A stretch of 64,000 bases of DNA from Paraburkholderia adhaesiva (GTDB taxonomy: Bacteria; Pseudomonadota; Gammaproteobacteria; Burkholderiales; Burkholderiaceae), in NCBI RefSeq assembly GCF_021390575.1, contig NZ_JAJEJQ010000001.1, positions 1 through 64,000 of the forward strand, read 5' to 3'. The translations under genes and the position numbers were made by a program. This document shows, in pieces, positions 47,535-57,730 of the stretch. A model generated the notes under the pieces. It searched no databases, was not told where the DNA came from, and saw nothing but the letters and a program-made list of their open reading frames with translations. Positions within the stretch are counted from its first letter, which is position 1; each line of letters starts with the position of its first letter.

Positions 47535-48179
47535 ATGCTTTCGATCGAGCAACTGGCTATGGCGCGTGGCGGCAAGCTGCTCGCGTCGGGTATCGACATG
47601 CAGGTGGAGCCGGGCGGCGCGCTGCAGATTCACGGCGCGAACGGCAGCGGCAAGACCACGCTGATCGGTGTGCTTGCCGGGCTGCGGCGGCCCGTGGCGG
47701 GGCGTGTGCGTTGGCGTGGTGTTGACGTGCACGCGCATCCCGCGCCATTCCGGCGCGATCTAGCCTACGTCGGCCACGCGAATGGCGTTAGCGATGACCT
47801 GACCGTCGCCGAAAACATCCGCTTTGCGGCGCGGCTCGACGATCGCCGCCCGCACCCTGCGTACGGCGCGGACGACGAGCGCGATGTGCTCGAACGCGCG
47901 GGCCTCTTTGCGTTGCGCGCGCGGCGCGTCGGCACGCTGTCACAGGGGCAGCGCAGGCGCGTGGCGCTCGCGCGGCTCATCGCTTCCGCCAAGCGGCTCT
48001 GGCTGCTCGACGAGCCCGTCGATGCACTCGACGCCACCGCCGCCGACTGGCTCGAAACCTGTATCGCTTCGCATCTGCGCGATGGCGGCATGGTCGTGTC
48101 GACCACGCATCGGCCGTTCGCGATGGCGGGCGTCACGCACCATCTGGATCTCGATCAGGGCCGCGCATGGTCGGACTGA
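47535..48179 (+). CDS. ccmA: Cytochrome c maturation ATPase CcmA
   Basis: CcmA (214 residues) is the ATP-binding subunit of the CcmABCD complex, which releases haem-loaded CcmE. It has Walker A (GANGSGKTTL), the ABC signature LSQGQRRRVALARL and Walker B (LWLLDEPVDALD). It begins 23 bases after napC on the same strand, in the same arrangement as the E. coli nap-ccm operon. It overlaps ccmB by 13 bases. Confidence 0.96.
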   Translation: MLSIEQLAMARGGKLLASGIDMQVEPGGALQIHGANGSGKTTLIGVLAGLRRPVAGRVRWRGVDVHAHPAPFRRDLAYVGHANGVSDDLTVAENIRFAARLDDRRPHPAYGADDERDVLERAGLFALRARRVGTLSQGQRRRVALARLIASAKRLWLLDEPVDALDATAADWLETCIASHLRDGGMVVSTTHRPFAMAGVTHHLDLDQGRAWSD

Positions 48180-48835
48180 CACTGGCGATCGTCGGCCGGG
48201 AATTGATGCTGAGCTGGCGGCGGCGCGCCATCGCCATCGGCGGCTTGATGTTTTTCGTGATCGCGTCGAGTCTCTTCGCGCTCGCGCTCGGCCCCGATCC
48301 GAAACTGCTGCACGCGGTGGCGCCGGGCGTCGTCTGGGTGACGGCGCTCTTCGCCGCGATGCTGTCGACCGGCCAGCTATTCGGCCACGATTATTCGAGC
48401 GGCGCGCTCGAGCAGATGCTGCTTTCGCCGCAGCCGCTCGCGCTGATCGTGCTCGGCAAAGTGCTCGCGCACTGGCTGACGAGCGGCTTCGCGTTGACGC
48501 TGCTCGTGCCCGTCGTCGCCCTGCAATACGACCTCGATTTCACCGCCGTGCTGCCGCTGATGGGTTCGCTGCTGCTCGGCACGCCTTTGTTGAGTCTGCT
48601 CGGTGCGATCGGCGCGGCGCTGACGCTCGGCGTGCGCGGCGGCGGCGTAATGCTTGGACTGCTCGTGCTGCCGCTCGACGTGCCGGTGCTGATTTTCGGC
48701 GCAGGCGCGGCCAACGCCGCTGCCGATCCCGCGTGGGCGAGCGCGAACTTTTCGCTGCTCGGCGCCGCGCTGTGCCTCGGCGTGTGGCTGTGCCCATGGG
48801 CCAGCGCCGCCGCGCTGCGCATTGCGATGGAATGA
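48167..48835 (+). CDS. ccmB: Cytochrome c maturation membrane protein CcmB
   Basis: CcmB (222 residues) is a polytopic membrane subunit with about six helices, partner of CcmA. Marks include LSWRRRAIAIGGLMFFVI, FGHDYSSGALEQMLLSPQPL and VLPLDVPVLIFGAGA. It overlaps both ccmA and ccmC, so translation is coupled. Confidence 0.95.
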   Translation: MVGLTLAIVGRELMLSWRRRAIAIGGLMFFVIASSLFALALGPDPKLLHAVAPGVVWVTALFAAMLSTGQLFGHDYSSGALEQMLLSPQPLALIVLGKVLAHWLTSGFALTLLVPVVALQYDLDFTAVLPLMGSLLLGTPLLSLLGAIGAALTLGVRGGGVMLGLLVLPLDVPVLIFGAGAANAAADPAWASANFSLLGAALCLGVWLCPWASAAALRIAME

Positions 48836-49584
48836 CCGCGATGACTCGTCCCCACTGGTTCCGCTATGCCTCGCCGCACACGTTCGCGCCGCTTGCCGCG
48901 CGGCTCGCGCCCGCATTCGGCGTCGCCGCGCTGATCCTCATCGCCAGCGGCCTCGCGATCGGCCTCGCGATCGCGCCGACCGATGCGCTGCAGGGCGACA
49001 TCTACCGGATCATGTTCGTCCATGTGCCGGCGGCGTGGATGTCGATGTTCGTCTACGTCGTGATGGCTGGTTACTGCGCGCTCGGGCTGATCTTCAACAC
49101 GCGCCTGTCCGCGATGATGGCGCAGGCGCTCGCGCCGTGCGGCGCGGTGTTCACGCTGATCGCGCTCGTCACCGGCGCCCTGTGGGGCAAGCCGGCGTGG
49201 GGCGCATGGTGGGTCTGGGACGCCCGGCTGACCTCGGAGCTGATCCTGCTGTTCCTGTACCTCGGCTTCATCGCGCTGCACGCGGCCATCGACGACGCGC
49301 GCCGCGCCGATCGCGCGTGCGCCGTGCTCGCGCTGGTCGGTGTGGTCAACATCCCGATCATCTACTTCTCCGTGCAGTGGTGGTACACGCTGCATCAGGG
49401 GCCGTCGCTCGGCTTCGGCAGCGGCGTCGCGATGACGGCGTCGATGCTCGCGGGCATCGTCGTGATGACGTTCGGCTTCTGGGCGTATGCGATCGCGTCG
49501 ACGCTCATGCGCGTGCGCGCGATCATCCGCGCGCGCGAACGCGCGGCGCCGTGGCAGACCAGACTGGAGGAGCAGGCAGCATGA
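48832..49584 (+). CDS. ccmC: Cytochrome c maturation haem handling protein CcmC
   Basis: CcmC (250 residues) transfers haem to CcmE. It has six membrane segments and the tryptophan-rich WWD motif (GAWWVWDARLTSELIL) that binds haem, with flanking His residues in VHVPAAWMSM and LHQGPS. The start is the ATGA overlap with ccmB at 48832; ATG at 48841 is a possible alternative. Confidence 0.96.
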   Translation: MTAMTRPHWFRYASPHTFAPLAARLAPAFGVAALILIASGLAIGLAIAPTDALQGDIYRIMFVHVPAAWMSMFVYVVMAGYCALGLIFNTRLSAMMAQALAPCGAVFTLIALVTGALWGKPAWGAWWVWDARLTSELILLFLYLGFIALHAAIDDARRADRACAVLALVGVVNIPIIYFSVQWWYTLHQGPSLGFGSGVAMTASMLAGIVVMTFGFWAYAIASTLMRVRAIIRARERAAPWQTRLEEQAA

Positions 49585-49775
49585 GCCGACTCGCCGATGT
49601 CGTGCAGATGCTCGCGCATACGCCGTACCTGAGCGCGGCGCTCGCGTTCACGTTCGTGGTGCTGGCACTCGACGCGTGGGCGGCTGGACGCGATGGCAAC
49701 GCGGACCCCGCCGCGAACCCTGCCGCGCGCGCACACGCGGACACCCGCACCAACGCCGACGAGCCGCGCTCATGA
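49581..49775 (+). CDS. ccmD: CcmD small membrane protein
   Basis: CcmD (64 residues) has one membrane helix (YLSAALAFTFVVLALDAWAA) and stabilises the CcmABC-CcmE complex. The C-terminal part is Ala/Thr/Asn-rich and probably disordered. It overlaps ccmC by 4 bases and ccmE by 4 bases. Confidence 0.88.
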   Translation: MSRLADVVQMLAHTPYLSAALAFTFVVLALDAWAAGRDGNADPAANPAARAHADTRTNADEPRS

Positions 49776-50248
49776 ACACACGCTGGCGCCGCGCGGGCTG
49801 GATCGGGGGCGGACTCGTTGCCATCGCGCTCGCGTGTGCATTCGTGTTGAACGCCTTTCGCGCGAACGTCGTCTTCTTTGTGAGCCCCAGCCAGATCGAC
49901 GCGCGGATCAGCGATACAACGCGAGCGTTCCGGCTCGGCGGCATGGTCGAGCGCGGCTCGTTGCGTCGTGACGCGGATGGCCTGACCGTCCATTTCGTGG
50001 TCACGGACAACGTGAGACAGATTGGCGTCGTCTATCGCGGCCTGCTGCCGGACCTGTTTCGCGAGGGCAGCGGTGTGGTCGCGCAAGGCACGCTCGGCGC
50101 GGATGGCCAGTTCCACGCGGACCAGGTGCTCGCAAAACACGACGAGAAATACACGCCTCCCGATCTGCACAACCTGAACGCGCACGGCGTAGCCGCCGCG
50201 CCGCACACGACGCTTTATCCGAGCGTCGCCACGGGGAGCGGATCGTGA
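49772..50248 (+). CDS. ccmE: Haem chaperone CcmE
   Basis: CcmE (158 residues) binds haem covalently in the periplasm and delivers it to the lyase. It has one N-terminal membrane helix and the motif LAKHDEKYTPP, in which His carries the haem and Tyr provides the axial ligand. The beta-barrel region includes FRLGGMVERGSL and VVYRGLLPDLFREG. It overlaps ccmF by 4 bases. Confidence 0.97.
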   Translation: MNTRWRRAGWIGGGLVAIALACAFVLNAFRANVVFFVSPSQIDARISDTTRAFRLGGMVERGSLRRDADGLTVHFVVTDNVRQIGVVYRGLLPDLFREGSGVVAQGTLGADGQFHADQVLAKHDEKYTPPDLHNLNAHGVAAAPHTTLYPSVATGSGS

Positions 50249-52320
50249 TCCCCGAGATCGGTCATTTCGCTTTGATACTCGCGCTACTGCTCGCGCTCGT
50301 CAGCAGCGTCGTGCCGCTTTTCGGCGCGCACTACGGCATCGACGCATGGATGCGACTCGCTTGGCCCGTCGCGCGTGCGCAGTTCGGTTTCGTCGCGCTT
50401 GCTTTCGGTTGCCTCGCGTGGGCGTTCGTGCATAACGATTTTTCGGTGCTGTACGTCGCCGAAAATTCCCGTTCGACGCTGCCTGCAATCTATCGCTTCA
50501 CCGCCGTTTGGGGCGGCCACGAAGGATCGCTGTTGCTGTGGATGCTCTGGCTCACGCTGTGGATGGTCGCGGTGACCTGCTTCGGACGGCAACTGCCGGT
50601 CGAGATCGTCGCGCGCGTGCTGGCGGTGATGAGCTGGATCGCGTCCGGCTTTCTGCTATTCATGCTGTTCACGTCGAACCCGTTCGTGCGGCTCCTGCCG
50701 CCGATGCTCGACGGACGCGGGCTCAATCCGCTGCTGCAGGACCCCGGCATGGTCTCGCATCCGCCGATTCTGTACATGGGCTATGTCGGTTTCTCGGTGG
50801 CGTTTGCGTTCGCAATTGCCGCGCTGCTCTCGGGGCGGCTCGACTCGGCGTGGGCGCGCTGGTCGCGTCCGTGGACGGCGGCGGCATGGGTGTTTCTGAC
50901 GCTCGGCATCATGCTCGGCAGCGGCTGGGCGTACTACGAACTCGGCTGGGGCGGATGGTGGTTCTGGGACCCGGTCGAGAACGCATCGTTCATGCCGTGG
51001 CTTGCCGGGACGGCGCTGATCCATTCGCTCGCCGTCACGGAAAAGCGCGGCGGCTTCAGGCGCTGGACCGTGCTGCTCGCGATCTGCACGTTCGCGCTCT
51101 GTCTGCTCGGCACGTTCCTCGTGCGCTCTGGCGTCGTGACGTCCGTTCACGCGTTCGCCGCCGATCCGGCGCGCGGCGTGTTCATTCTCGGTTTCCTTGC
51201 ACTGCTTGTCGGCGGTGTGCTGCTGCTGTACGCGTGGCGCGCGCCGCACATTCCACCAGGGCCCGGGTTCGAGCCCGTGTCCCGCGAGGCGCTGCTTCTG
51301 TCGAATAACGTGCTGCTCATCGTGGCCGCCGGTTCGGTGCTGCTCGGCACGCTGTATCCGATGGCACTCGAAGTGCTGCGCCTCGATCGCGTTTCGGTCG
51401 GGCCGCCTTACTTCGACAGCGTATTCGTCCCGCTCATGGCGCCCGCTGTTTTCCTGATGGGCATCGGTCCGCTCGCGCGCTGGAAAAGCGCACGCGTTCC
51501 CGATCTGGCCGTGCGCTTGCGCTGGGCCGCGCTGGTCAGTTGCGCGACCGCGGTGGTTTTGCCGCTGTTGCTCGGCAGCTGGCGTCCTCTGATCGGACTC
51601 GGCATCCTGCTCGCCGCCTGGAGCGTCGCGACCGTCGCGGTCGGTGTTCGCGAACGCGTCGGCGGACAGTCGGGCCCGCTGCTCGCGCGCTGTGCCCGCA
51701 TTCCACGCGCCACGTATGGGATGTGGCTCGCGCATTGCGGTGTGGGCGTGTTCATCGTCGGCGTAACACTCGTGAATGGATTCGAAGCGGAGCGCGATCT
51801 GCTGATGCATCGTGGCGACAGCGTCTCGCTCGGCGCGTACCGCTTTCGGTTCGACGGCACGGACAAAGTGAGCGGACCGAACTGGCAGGGCACGCGCGCG
51901 GCCATCACGGTGACGAAAGACGACGCGCCGGTGGCAACGCTGCATCCGGAGAAGCATTTGTTCAACGCGCAGGACACGCCGATGACCGAAGCGGCAATCG
52001 ACCACGGCGTGCTGCGCGATCTCTATGTGGCGCTGGATCAGTCGACGCCCGATGGCGGATGGACGCTGCGCATCCAGATCAAGCCGTTTGTGCGCTGGAT
52101 CTGGGCTGGCTGTGTGTTGATGGCGCTCGGCGGCGTGCTGGCCGCGAGCGACCGGCGCTACCGGCTGGCGCCATCACGTGGGCGACGTGAGGTGGCACGT
52201 GTGCTCGATCCGTCGAGTGCGGCGGGTGCTTCCCTTGCCCCGGTCGACTCTGCTGCCTCCACCGCCTCGCCGCACATCGTCGGCGTGCCGCCCGCTTCCG
52301 CGAGCGAGGCCAGCCAATGA
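50245..52320 (+). CDS. ccmF: Haem lyase subunit CcmF
   Basis: CcmF (691 residues) with CcmH ligates haem to apocytochromes. It has about 14 membrane segments, the WWD motif (GWGGWWFWDPVENASFMPWL) and conserved His-containing stretches (GGHEGSLLLW, HPPILYMGYVG). The GTG start overlaps ccmE; the C-terminal 45 residues are Ala/Ser-rich and variable. Confidence 0.97.
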   Translation: MIPEIGHFALILALLLALVSSVVPLFGAHYGIDAWMRLAWPVARAQFGFVALAFGCLAWAFVHNDFSVLYVAENSRSTLPAIYRFTAVWGGHEGSLLLWMLWLTLWMVAVTCFGRQLPVEIVARVLAVMSWIASGFLLFMLFTSNPFVRLLPPMLDGRGLNPLLQDPGMVSHPPILYMGYVGFSVAFAFAIAALLSGRLDSAWARWSRPWTAAAWVFLTLGIMLGSGWAYYELGWGGWWFWDPVENASFMPWLAGTALIHSLAVTEKRGGFRRWTVLLAICTFALCLLGTFLVRSGVVTSVHAFAADPARGVFILGFLALLVGGVLLLYAWRAPHIPPGPGFEPVSREALLLSNNVLLIVAAGSVLLGTLYPMALEVLRLDRVSVGPPYFDSVFVPLMAPAVFLMGIGPLARWKSARVPDLAVRLRWAALVSCATAVVLPLLLGSWRPLIGLGILLAAWSVATVAVGVRERVGGQSGPLLARCARIPRATYGMWLAHCGVGVFIVGVTLVNGFEAERDLLMHRGDSVSLGAYRFRFDGTDKVSGPNWQGTRAAITVTKDDAPVATLHPEKHLFNAQDTPMTEAAIDHGVLRDLYVALDQSTPDGGWTLRIQIKPFVRWIWAGCVLMALGGVLAASDRRYRLAPSRGRREVARVLDPSSAAGASLAPVDSAASTASPHIVGVPPASASEASQ

Positions 52321-52871
52321 AACACGGCCCCATGCGCTACCTGCTCGTGCTCGTCGGCTTCGGCGTGCTGGTCGCGCTGCTCGCGGCCGGGTTGCGGCAC
52401 GATCCGCGAGAACTGCCGTCTGCGCTGATCGGGCAGCGCGCGCCGGACTTCGATTTGCCGCGCCTCGCCGATTCCGGCGCGACCGACGAGCGGCTGTCCG
52501 CAGGCGCGCTGCGCGGACAGGTGTGGATACTGAACGTATGGGCGTCGTGGTGCGACTCGTGCCGCGACGAACATCGCACGCTGGAGCAACTCGCGGGGCG
52601 CCACGTCGTGCCGGTCTACGGCCTCGACTACAAGGACGATCCCGCCAACGCGCGCCAATGGCTCGCCGACGCGGGCAACCCGTACACGGCGTCGCTCGTC
52701 GACCGCGACGGACAGACCGGCATCGACTTCGGCGTGTACGGTGTGCCTGAGACGTTCGTGGTCGATCGCGCGGGCGTGATCCGATATCGGCATGCGGGGC
52801 CACTGACGAACGCATTGGTCGACAGCACGATTCTGCCGCTCGTTCAAACGCTGCAACAGGATCCGTCATGA
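52317..52871 (+). CDS. ccmG: Thiol reductant CcmG (DsbE)
   Basis: CcmG (184 residues) is a membrane-anchored thioredoxin-like protein that keeps the CxxCH cysteines of apocytochromes reduced. It has an N-terminal anchor (YLLVLVGFGVLVALLAAGL), the active site WASWCDSC and the family motif GVYGVPETFVVDRAGVIRYRH. It overlaps both neighbours by 4 bases. Confidence 0.96.
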   Translation: MKHGPMRYLLVLVGFGVLVALLAAGLRHDPRELPSALIGQRAPDFDLPRLADSGATDERLSAGALRGQVWILNVWASWCDSCRDEHRTLEQLAGRHVVPVYGLDYKDDPANARQWLADAGNPYTASLVDRDGQTGIDFGVYGVPETFVVDRAGVIRYRHAGPLTNALVDSTILPLVQTLQQDPS

Positions 52872-53347
52872 TGAGGATGCCGAAGCGATTCGTCGCCATG
52901 TTGATGCTGCTGCTCGCCTGTGCGATCTGTCCGGTTGCGCGCGCGCAGTTCGCTAGCGGCGCCAACGAGGACGCGCGCGTGCGCGCAATCGCGAGCACCT
53001 TGCGCTGCCTCGTTTGCCAGAACCAGACCCTGGCCGATTCGAACGCCGATCTTGCGGCCGACCTGCGCGAGCGGATCCGCGAGCAGGTTCGCGCCGGTGC
53101 GACCGACGACGACATTCGCGCGTACATGGTGCGTCGCTACGGCGATTTCGTGCTGTATCAGCCGCCGCTGAAGCCGGTGACCTGGTTGCTGTGGTTTGGT
53201 CCGTTCATCGCGCTCGTGGCCGCCGCGCTCGCGCTGTTCGCGGGCATCCGGCGTCGTCGGCACGTCCGCGCGCGCACGCTCGATGAGCAGGAGCGCGAGC
53301 AGATGCACGTGCTGCTTGCCGATACCGACGAGGGCCCCGCCCGATGA
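52868..53347 (+). CDS. ccmH: Cytochrome c biogenesis protein CcmH
   Basis: CcmH (159 residues) has a signal peptide, the redox motif LRCLVCQNQTLADSNADLA (Cys-x-x-Cys) and a C-terminal membrane helix (WLLWFGPFIALVAAALALFA). It corresponds to the N-terminal half of E. coli CcmH; the TPR half is the separate CcmI here. It overlaps ccmI by 4 bases. Confidence 0.96.
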   Translation: MMRMPKRFVAMLMLLLACAICPVARAQFASGANEDARVRAIASTLRCLVCQNQTLADSNADLAADLRERIREQVRAGATDDDIRAYMVRRYGDFVLYQPPLKPVTWLLWFGPFIALVAAALALFAGIRRRRHVRARTLDEQEREQMHVLLADTDEGPAR

Positions 53348-54231
53348 TCGCGTTCTTCATGATCGCCGCTGCGATGACGGTCGTCGCCCTGCTCTGTGTG
53401 CTAACGCCGCTGCTGCGCCGCACGCCGACGGCGCACGCATCCGGCACCGCGCGCACGCTGGCGGTGGCGGTTTTTCGCGCGAATCTCGCGGAAGTCGAAC
53501 GGGATGTATCTGCTGGCCTGCTCGCGAAGGAACATCGCACCGACGCGCGGCTGGAACTCGAACGGCAACTGGTCGACGACACGCGGTTGCAGCCAGCCGG
53601 CGTCGACGCCGTCGAGAGCAGTGGGCGAGGCACATTCCGGCGCGCGGGCATCGCCGCGTTGGTGCTGGCCGTTCTGCCTGCCGCTGCGATGGGTCTGTAT
53701 CTGCAGCTCGGCAATCCAATCGCGATTCCGCTGCTAGCGGGTGACGGAATCGGTCTCGCCGACGATCACGCGATGCTCGAAAGCACGCCCGAAATCATGG
53801 TCACGCGGCTCGCCGTGCGTCTCGCGCGCGAGCCCGGCGATGCGGACGGCTGGGTGCTGCTCGGACGTTCGTACGCTGTGCTCGCGCGCTATGACGATGC
53901 CATCACCGCGTATCGACGCGCACTGGCGCTGGTGCCGGATCAGGCGCAGTGGCTGGCCGATCTTGCCGATATCGAAGCGACGGCCGCTGGCGGCGATCTG
54001 AACGGCGCGGCACGCGCGAGCATCGAGGCGGCGCTCACGGCCGACCTTGACAATCCGAAGGCGCTGGCACTGGCCGGCTCGGCCGCGTTCGACCGGCGCG
54101 ACTACACGGCGGCGATCGACTATTGGCAGCGCCTCGCCGCATTGCCGGAGATCAGCGAGGAAGCGGCGGCGCAGGCGCGAGCGAACGCGTCGGTCGCACA
54201 GGATCGGCTAGGTGCCTCTGCGAAACCCTGA
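53344..54231 (+). CDS. ccmI: Cytochrome c biogenesis TPR protein CcmI
   Basis: CcmI (295 residues) binds apocytochrome c and presents it to the lyase. It has two membrane segments (about 3-23 and 102-120) with a cytoplasmic loop between (ANLAEVERDVSAGLLA), then periplasmic TPR repeats (GWVLLGRSYAVLARYDDAITAYRRAL). It is the last gene of the nap-ccm run; the convergent arcC ends 113 bases away. Confidence 0.93.
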   Translation: MIAFFMIAAAMTVVALLCVLTPLLRRTPTAHASGTARTLAVAVFRANLAEVERDVSAGLLAKEHRTDARLELERQLVDDTRLQPAGVDAVESSGRGTFRRAGIAALVLAVLPAAAMGLYLQLGNPIAIPLLAGDGIGLADDHAMLESTPEIMVTRLAVRLAREPGDADGWVLLGRSYAVLARYDDAITAYRRALALVPDQAQWLADLADIEATAAGGDLNGAARASIEAALTADLDNPKALALAGSAAFDRRDYTAAIDYWQRLAALPEISEEAAAQARANASVAQDRLGASAKP

Positions 54232-54344
54232 TCGCGATACCCGATTTCCTGGCTACCCGTACTGCGCAGGTTGATGCCGACGCCCTGCGGACAGTGTCGC
54301 GCGGTTTGCGCCCTCGCCTCGATATGTAGTCCGCGCGAGTCTGC

Positions 54345-55274
54345 TCAATAGAAAACCACCCCGGGATTCCCGGTGCTTACGCGTGTGCCCGCCTTGCCTT
54401 GGGTAATCGCCACGATATCGGACAGCGCGCCGATCACCGCATCTTTGCCCGTAATGCGCGCGAACTCCGAAGCCGCCATCACTTTCGGCCCCATCGAACC
54501 GGCCGCAAATCCCAGCTTCTCCAGTTCGTCTGGATGCGCGCTCGCGATCGCCTTTTGCGTCGGCTTGCTCCAGTCGAGATAGGCTGCGTTCACGTCGGTT
54601 GCGATGATGAGGAGGTCGGCGTCCAGTTCCTGCGCGAGCAGCGCCGAGCACAGATCCTTGTCGATCACCGCTTCCACGCCGCCCAGCTTGTGGCCCTCGC
54701 CATATAGCGTGGGAATGCCGCCGCCACCCGCGCAGATCACGATCGTGCCGCGTTCCAGCAGCCACTTCACCGGGCGGATTTCGAAGATGTGCTTCGGCCG
54801 CGGACTCGCCACCACGCGGCGGAATTTGTCGCCATCGGGGGCGATGACCCAGCCGCGTTCGGCGGCCAGCTTCTCGGCCTGCTCTTTCGTGTAGACGGGG
54901 CCGATCGGCTTGGTCGGATGCTGAAAGGCCGGATCTTTGGCATCCACTTCGACCTGCGTGAGGATGGTCGCGAAGGGCACCTCATAAGGCAGCAGGTTTC
55001 CGAGTTCCTGCTCGATCATGTAGCCAATCATGCCTTCGGTCTGCGCGCCGAGCACGTCGAGCGGGTAGCCCGGCACTTCCTTGTAGGCCTCGCCCTGCAG
55101 TGCGAGGAGACCGACTTGTGGTCCGTTACCGTGCGCGATCACGAGTTCGTTGCCGTCCGCGATCTGTGCGATCTGCGTGGCCGCGAGACGCACGTTTTCG
55201 CGCTGGTTTTCCGCCGTCATCGGCTCGCCGCGACGCAGCAGCGCGTTGCCGCCAAGCGCAATCACGATTCGCAT
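54345..55274 (-). CDS. arcC: Carbamate kinase
   Basis: ArcC (309 residues) makes ATP from carbamoyl phosphate and ADP, the last step of the arginine deiminase pathway. Motifs are [16 protein letters not shown] at the start, [27 protein letters not shown] and [14 protein letters not shown]. Length is normal. The start at 55274 ([13 protein letters not shown]) is family-consistent. It is the last gene of arcDABC, about 100 bases after arcB, and converges with ccmI. Confidence 0.97.
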   Translation of the reverse strand: MRIVIALGGNALLRRGEPMTAENQRENVRLAATQIAQIADGNELVIAHGNGPQVGLLALQGEAYKEVPGYPLDVLGAQTEGMIGYMIEQELGNLLPYEVPFATILTQVEVDAKDPAFQHPTKPIGPVYTKEQAEKLAAERGWVIAPDGDKFRRVVASPRPKHIFEIRPVKWLLERGTIVICAGGGGIPTLYGEGHKLGGVEAVIDKDLCSALLAQELDADLLIIATDVNAAYLDWSKPTQKAIASAHPDELEKLGFAAGSMGPKVMAASEFARITGKDAVIGALSDIVAITQGKAGTRVSTGNPGVVFY

Positions 55275-55376
55275 GTTGCACTCCCAGGTTGTGAATGTCG
55301 TAAGAGCGAGGCGCTCGCGCAGGCCAGCCGGGTATGGCACCCGGCGGCCGGCGCGCGCCCCGTCAAGCCGTGCGGT

Positions 55377-56387
55377 TCACAGGTCGGCAAGCGTCGAGAC
55401 GAGGATTGCCTTGATCGTGTGCATGCGGTTTTCCGCCTGCTCGAAAGCGAGGTTGAGCGGCGATTCGAACACTTCCTCCGTGACCTCGACGCCGCCCTTC
55501 AGCTCCGGATACTTGTCGGCGATCTGCTTGCCGATAACGGTTTCGCTGTTGTGGAAGGCGGGTAGGCAGTGCATGAAACGCGTTTGCGGATTGCCGCTCG
55601 CCTTCATTATCGCCATGTTCACCTGGTAGGGAAGAAGCACCTTGATGCGCTCGCCCCAGGCTTCCATCGGCTCGCCCATCGATACCCACACATCGGTATG
55701 GACGAAATCCACGCCCTTGACGGCAGCCTTCGGGTCTTCGGTCAGCAGCATGCGCGCGCCGCTTTCTTCAGCGAACTGCTTGCACTGAGTCACGAGTTCC
55801 TCGTGTGGCCACAGCGATTTCGGCGCCGAAATGCGAACGTCCATGCCTAGCTTCGCGCCAATGAGCAGCAGCGAATTCCCCATGTTGTTGCGCGCGTCGC
55901 CGAGGTACGCGTAACTGATCGACGTGAGCGGCTTATCGGAATGCTCGCGCATGGTGAGTACGTCGGCGAGCATCTGTGTCGGGTGGTATTCGTCGGTCAG
56001 GCCATTGAACACCGGTACACCGGCGAATTTCGCCAGTTCCTCGACGATCTCCTGCTTGAAGCCGCGATATTCGATTGCGTCGTACATGCGCCCGAGCACA
56101 CGTGCCGTGTCCTTCATGCTCTCCTTGTGGCCGATCTGCGAAGAGGTCGGGTCGATATAGGTGACGTTCGCGCCCTGGTCATAAGCGGCGACCTCGAACG
56201 CGCAGCGCGTGCGCGTGGACGTCTTTTCGAAGATCAGTGCAATGTTCACGCCCTTGAGGTGCTGCTGCTCGGTTCCTGTGTACTTGGCGCGCTTGAGATC
56301 GCGCGAGAGGTCGAGCAGATATCTCAACTCCCGGGTGCTGTGGTGCATCAGGCTGAGCAGGCTGCGGTTGCGCAGGTTGAAAGCCAT
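55377..56387 (-). CDS. arcB: Catabolic ornithine carbamoyltransferase
   Basis: ArcB (336 residues) splits citrulline into ornithine and carbamoyl phosphate. It has the carbamoyl-phosphate site [15 protein letters not shown], then [12 protein letters not shown], and the ornithine-binding MHCLPAFHN. The length and the position between arcA and arcC favour the catabolic over the biosynthetic (argF) enzyme. Confidence 0.96.
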   Translation of the reverse strand: MAFNLRNRSLLSLMHHSTRELRYLLDLSRDLKRAKYTGTEQQHLKGVNIALIFEKTSTRTRCAFEVAAYDQGANVTYIDPTSSQIGHKESMKDTARVLGRMYDAIEYRGFKQEIVEELAKFAGVPVFNGLTDEYHPTQMLADVLTMREHSDKPLTSISYAYLGDARNNMGNSLLLIGAKLGMDVRISAPKSLWPHEELVTQCKQFAEESGARMLLTEDPKAAVKGVDFVHTDVWVSMGEPMEAWGERIKVLLPYQVNMAIMKASGNPQTRFMHCLPAFHNSETVIGKQIADKYPELKGGVEVTEEVFESPLNLAFEQAENRMHTIKAILVSTLADL

Positions 56388-56458
56388 TTCGGTTCTCCAT
56401 TGCGAATGCAGTTGGAATGCAGGTATTCAGGCCATCACGTTTGGCCGGGACACAACGT

Positions 56459-57715
56459 TCACAAATCCACGGCGTCGCGCACGATCGGGCATGTCATGCA
56501 GTGACCGCCGCCGCGCCCGCGGCCCAGCTCGCTCGCCGTGATCGTGATGACTTCCACGCCGGCCTTGCGCAGCAGAGTATTCGTGTAGGTGTTGCGGTCG
56601 TAGCCGATCACTACGCCGGGTTCGAGGCACACCACGTTGTTGCCGTCGTCCCACTGCTCACGCTCGGCCGCGAACGCGTTGCCGCCGGTTTCGACAATGC
56701 GCAGTTCCTTGAGGCCCATCGCTTCGCCTACGACTTCCACGAAGGGCTTTTCCTCGCGGCGCAGATCGAGCTTCGATGGACTCTTGTCGTCGGGGCGAAT
56801 CGAGAACGGAATGATCTCGCCGACCACTTCGGGGAAGATCGTCACGAGGTCGCGGTCGCAGAAGCTGAACACCGTGTCGAGGTGCATGGCTGCGCGCGAC
56901 TTGGGCAGGCCCGCCACGACGATGCGCTTGGCGCCGCCTTTGGCGAAGATGTTTTGTGCAAGCCGCCCGATTGCCTGGCGGCTCGAACGCTCACCCATGC
57001 CGATGAGCACGACGCCATTGCCGATCGGCATGACATCGCCGCCTTCGAGCGTGGCCGCGCCATGGTCCTCGTCGGGGTCGCCGTACCAGACCTCGAAGTC
57101 CTTGCCGGCGAATTCCGGGTGATACCGGTAGATGGCCGTAGTGAGCAGCGTTTCCTGGCGGCGTGCCGGCCAGTACATCGGGTTGAGCGATACGCCCTTG
57201 TAAATCCAGCAGGTCGTGTCGCGCGTGAAGACCGTATTGGGCAGCGGGGCCAGCACAAAGCTAGAGTAGCCGAGGTAGCGGCGGAACTCCTTGAGGATCT
57301 TGCTTTGATCGGTTTCCGGAATATCTTCGGCGACGACACCGCCAATCAGAAACTCCGCGAGCCGGCGCGGCTCGATCCCTTCCAGCCAGCTGCGTACCTC
57401 GCCGGCAAGCGAAACGCCCACCGTCTCGGGGCGAATCTTCCGGTCGAGAATGAATTTCAGCGCATCGGGGTTTTGTACCGTTTCGGTCAGAAGGTTGTGC
57501 ATTTCGAGCACTTCAATGCCGCGGTCCCGCATCTTCGTCACGAAGTCGAAGTGGTCGCGCTTGGCCTGGCTCACCCAGATGACGTCGTCGAATAGCAGTT
57601 CGTCGCAGTTGCTTGGCGTGAGGCGTTGATGCGCGAGCCCGGGGGAGCAGACCATAACCTTGCGCAGCTTGCCCGCCTCGGAGTTGACGCCAAAGGCGAC
57701 AGTGTCCGTACTCAT
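56459..57715 (-). CDS. arcA: Arginine deiminase
   Basis: ArcA (418 residues) converts arginine to citrulline and ammonia. The active-site cysteine is in [12 protein letters not shown] near the C-terminus. Other family stretches are [30 protein letters not shown] and the N-terminal [18 protein letters not shown]. Length is normal. It begins 15 bases after the arcD stop on the same strand. Confidence 0.97.
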   Translation of the reverse strand: MSTDTVAFGVNSEAGKLRKVMVCSPGLAHQRLTPSNCDELLFDDVIWVSQAKRDHFDFVTKMRDRGIEVLEMHNLLTETVQNPDALKFILDRKIRPETVGVSLAGEVRSWLEGIEPRRLAEFLIGGVVAEDIPETDQSKILKEFRRYLGYSSFVLAPLPNTVFTRDTTCWIYKGVSLNPMYWPARRQETLLTTAIYRYHPEFAGKDFEVWYGDPDEDHGAATLEGGDVMPIGNGVVLIGMGERSSRQAIGRLAQNIFAKGGAKRIVVAGLPKSRAAMHLDTVFSFCDRDLVTIFPEVVGEIIPFSIRPDDKSPSKLDLRREEKPFVEVVGEAMGLKELRIVETGGNAFAAEREQWDDGNNVVCLEPGVVIGYDRNTYTNTLLRKAGVEVITITASELGRGRGGGHCMTCPIVRDAVDL

Positions 57716-57730
57716 AGGAAACTCCTCGAA

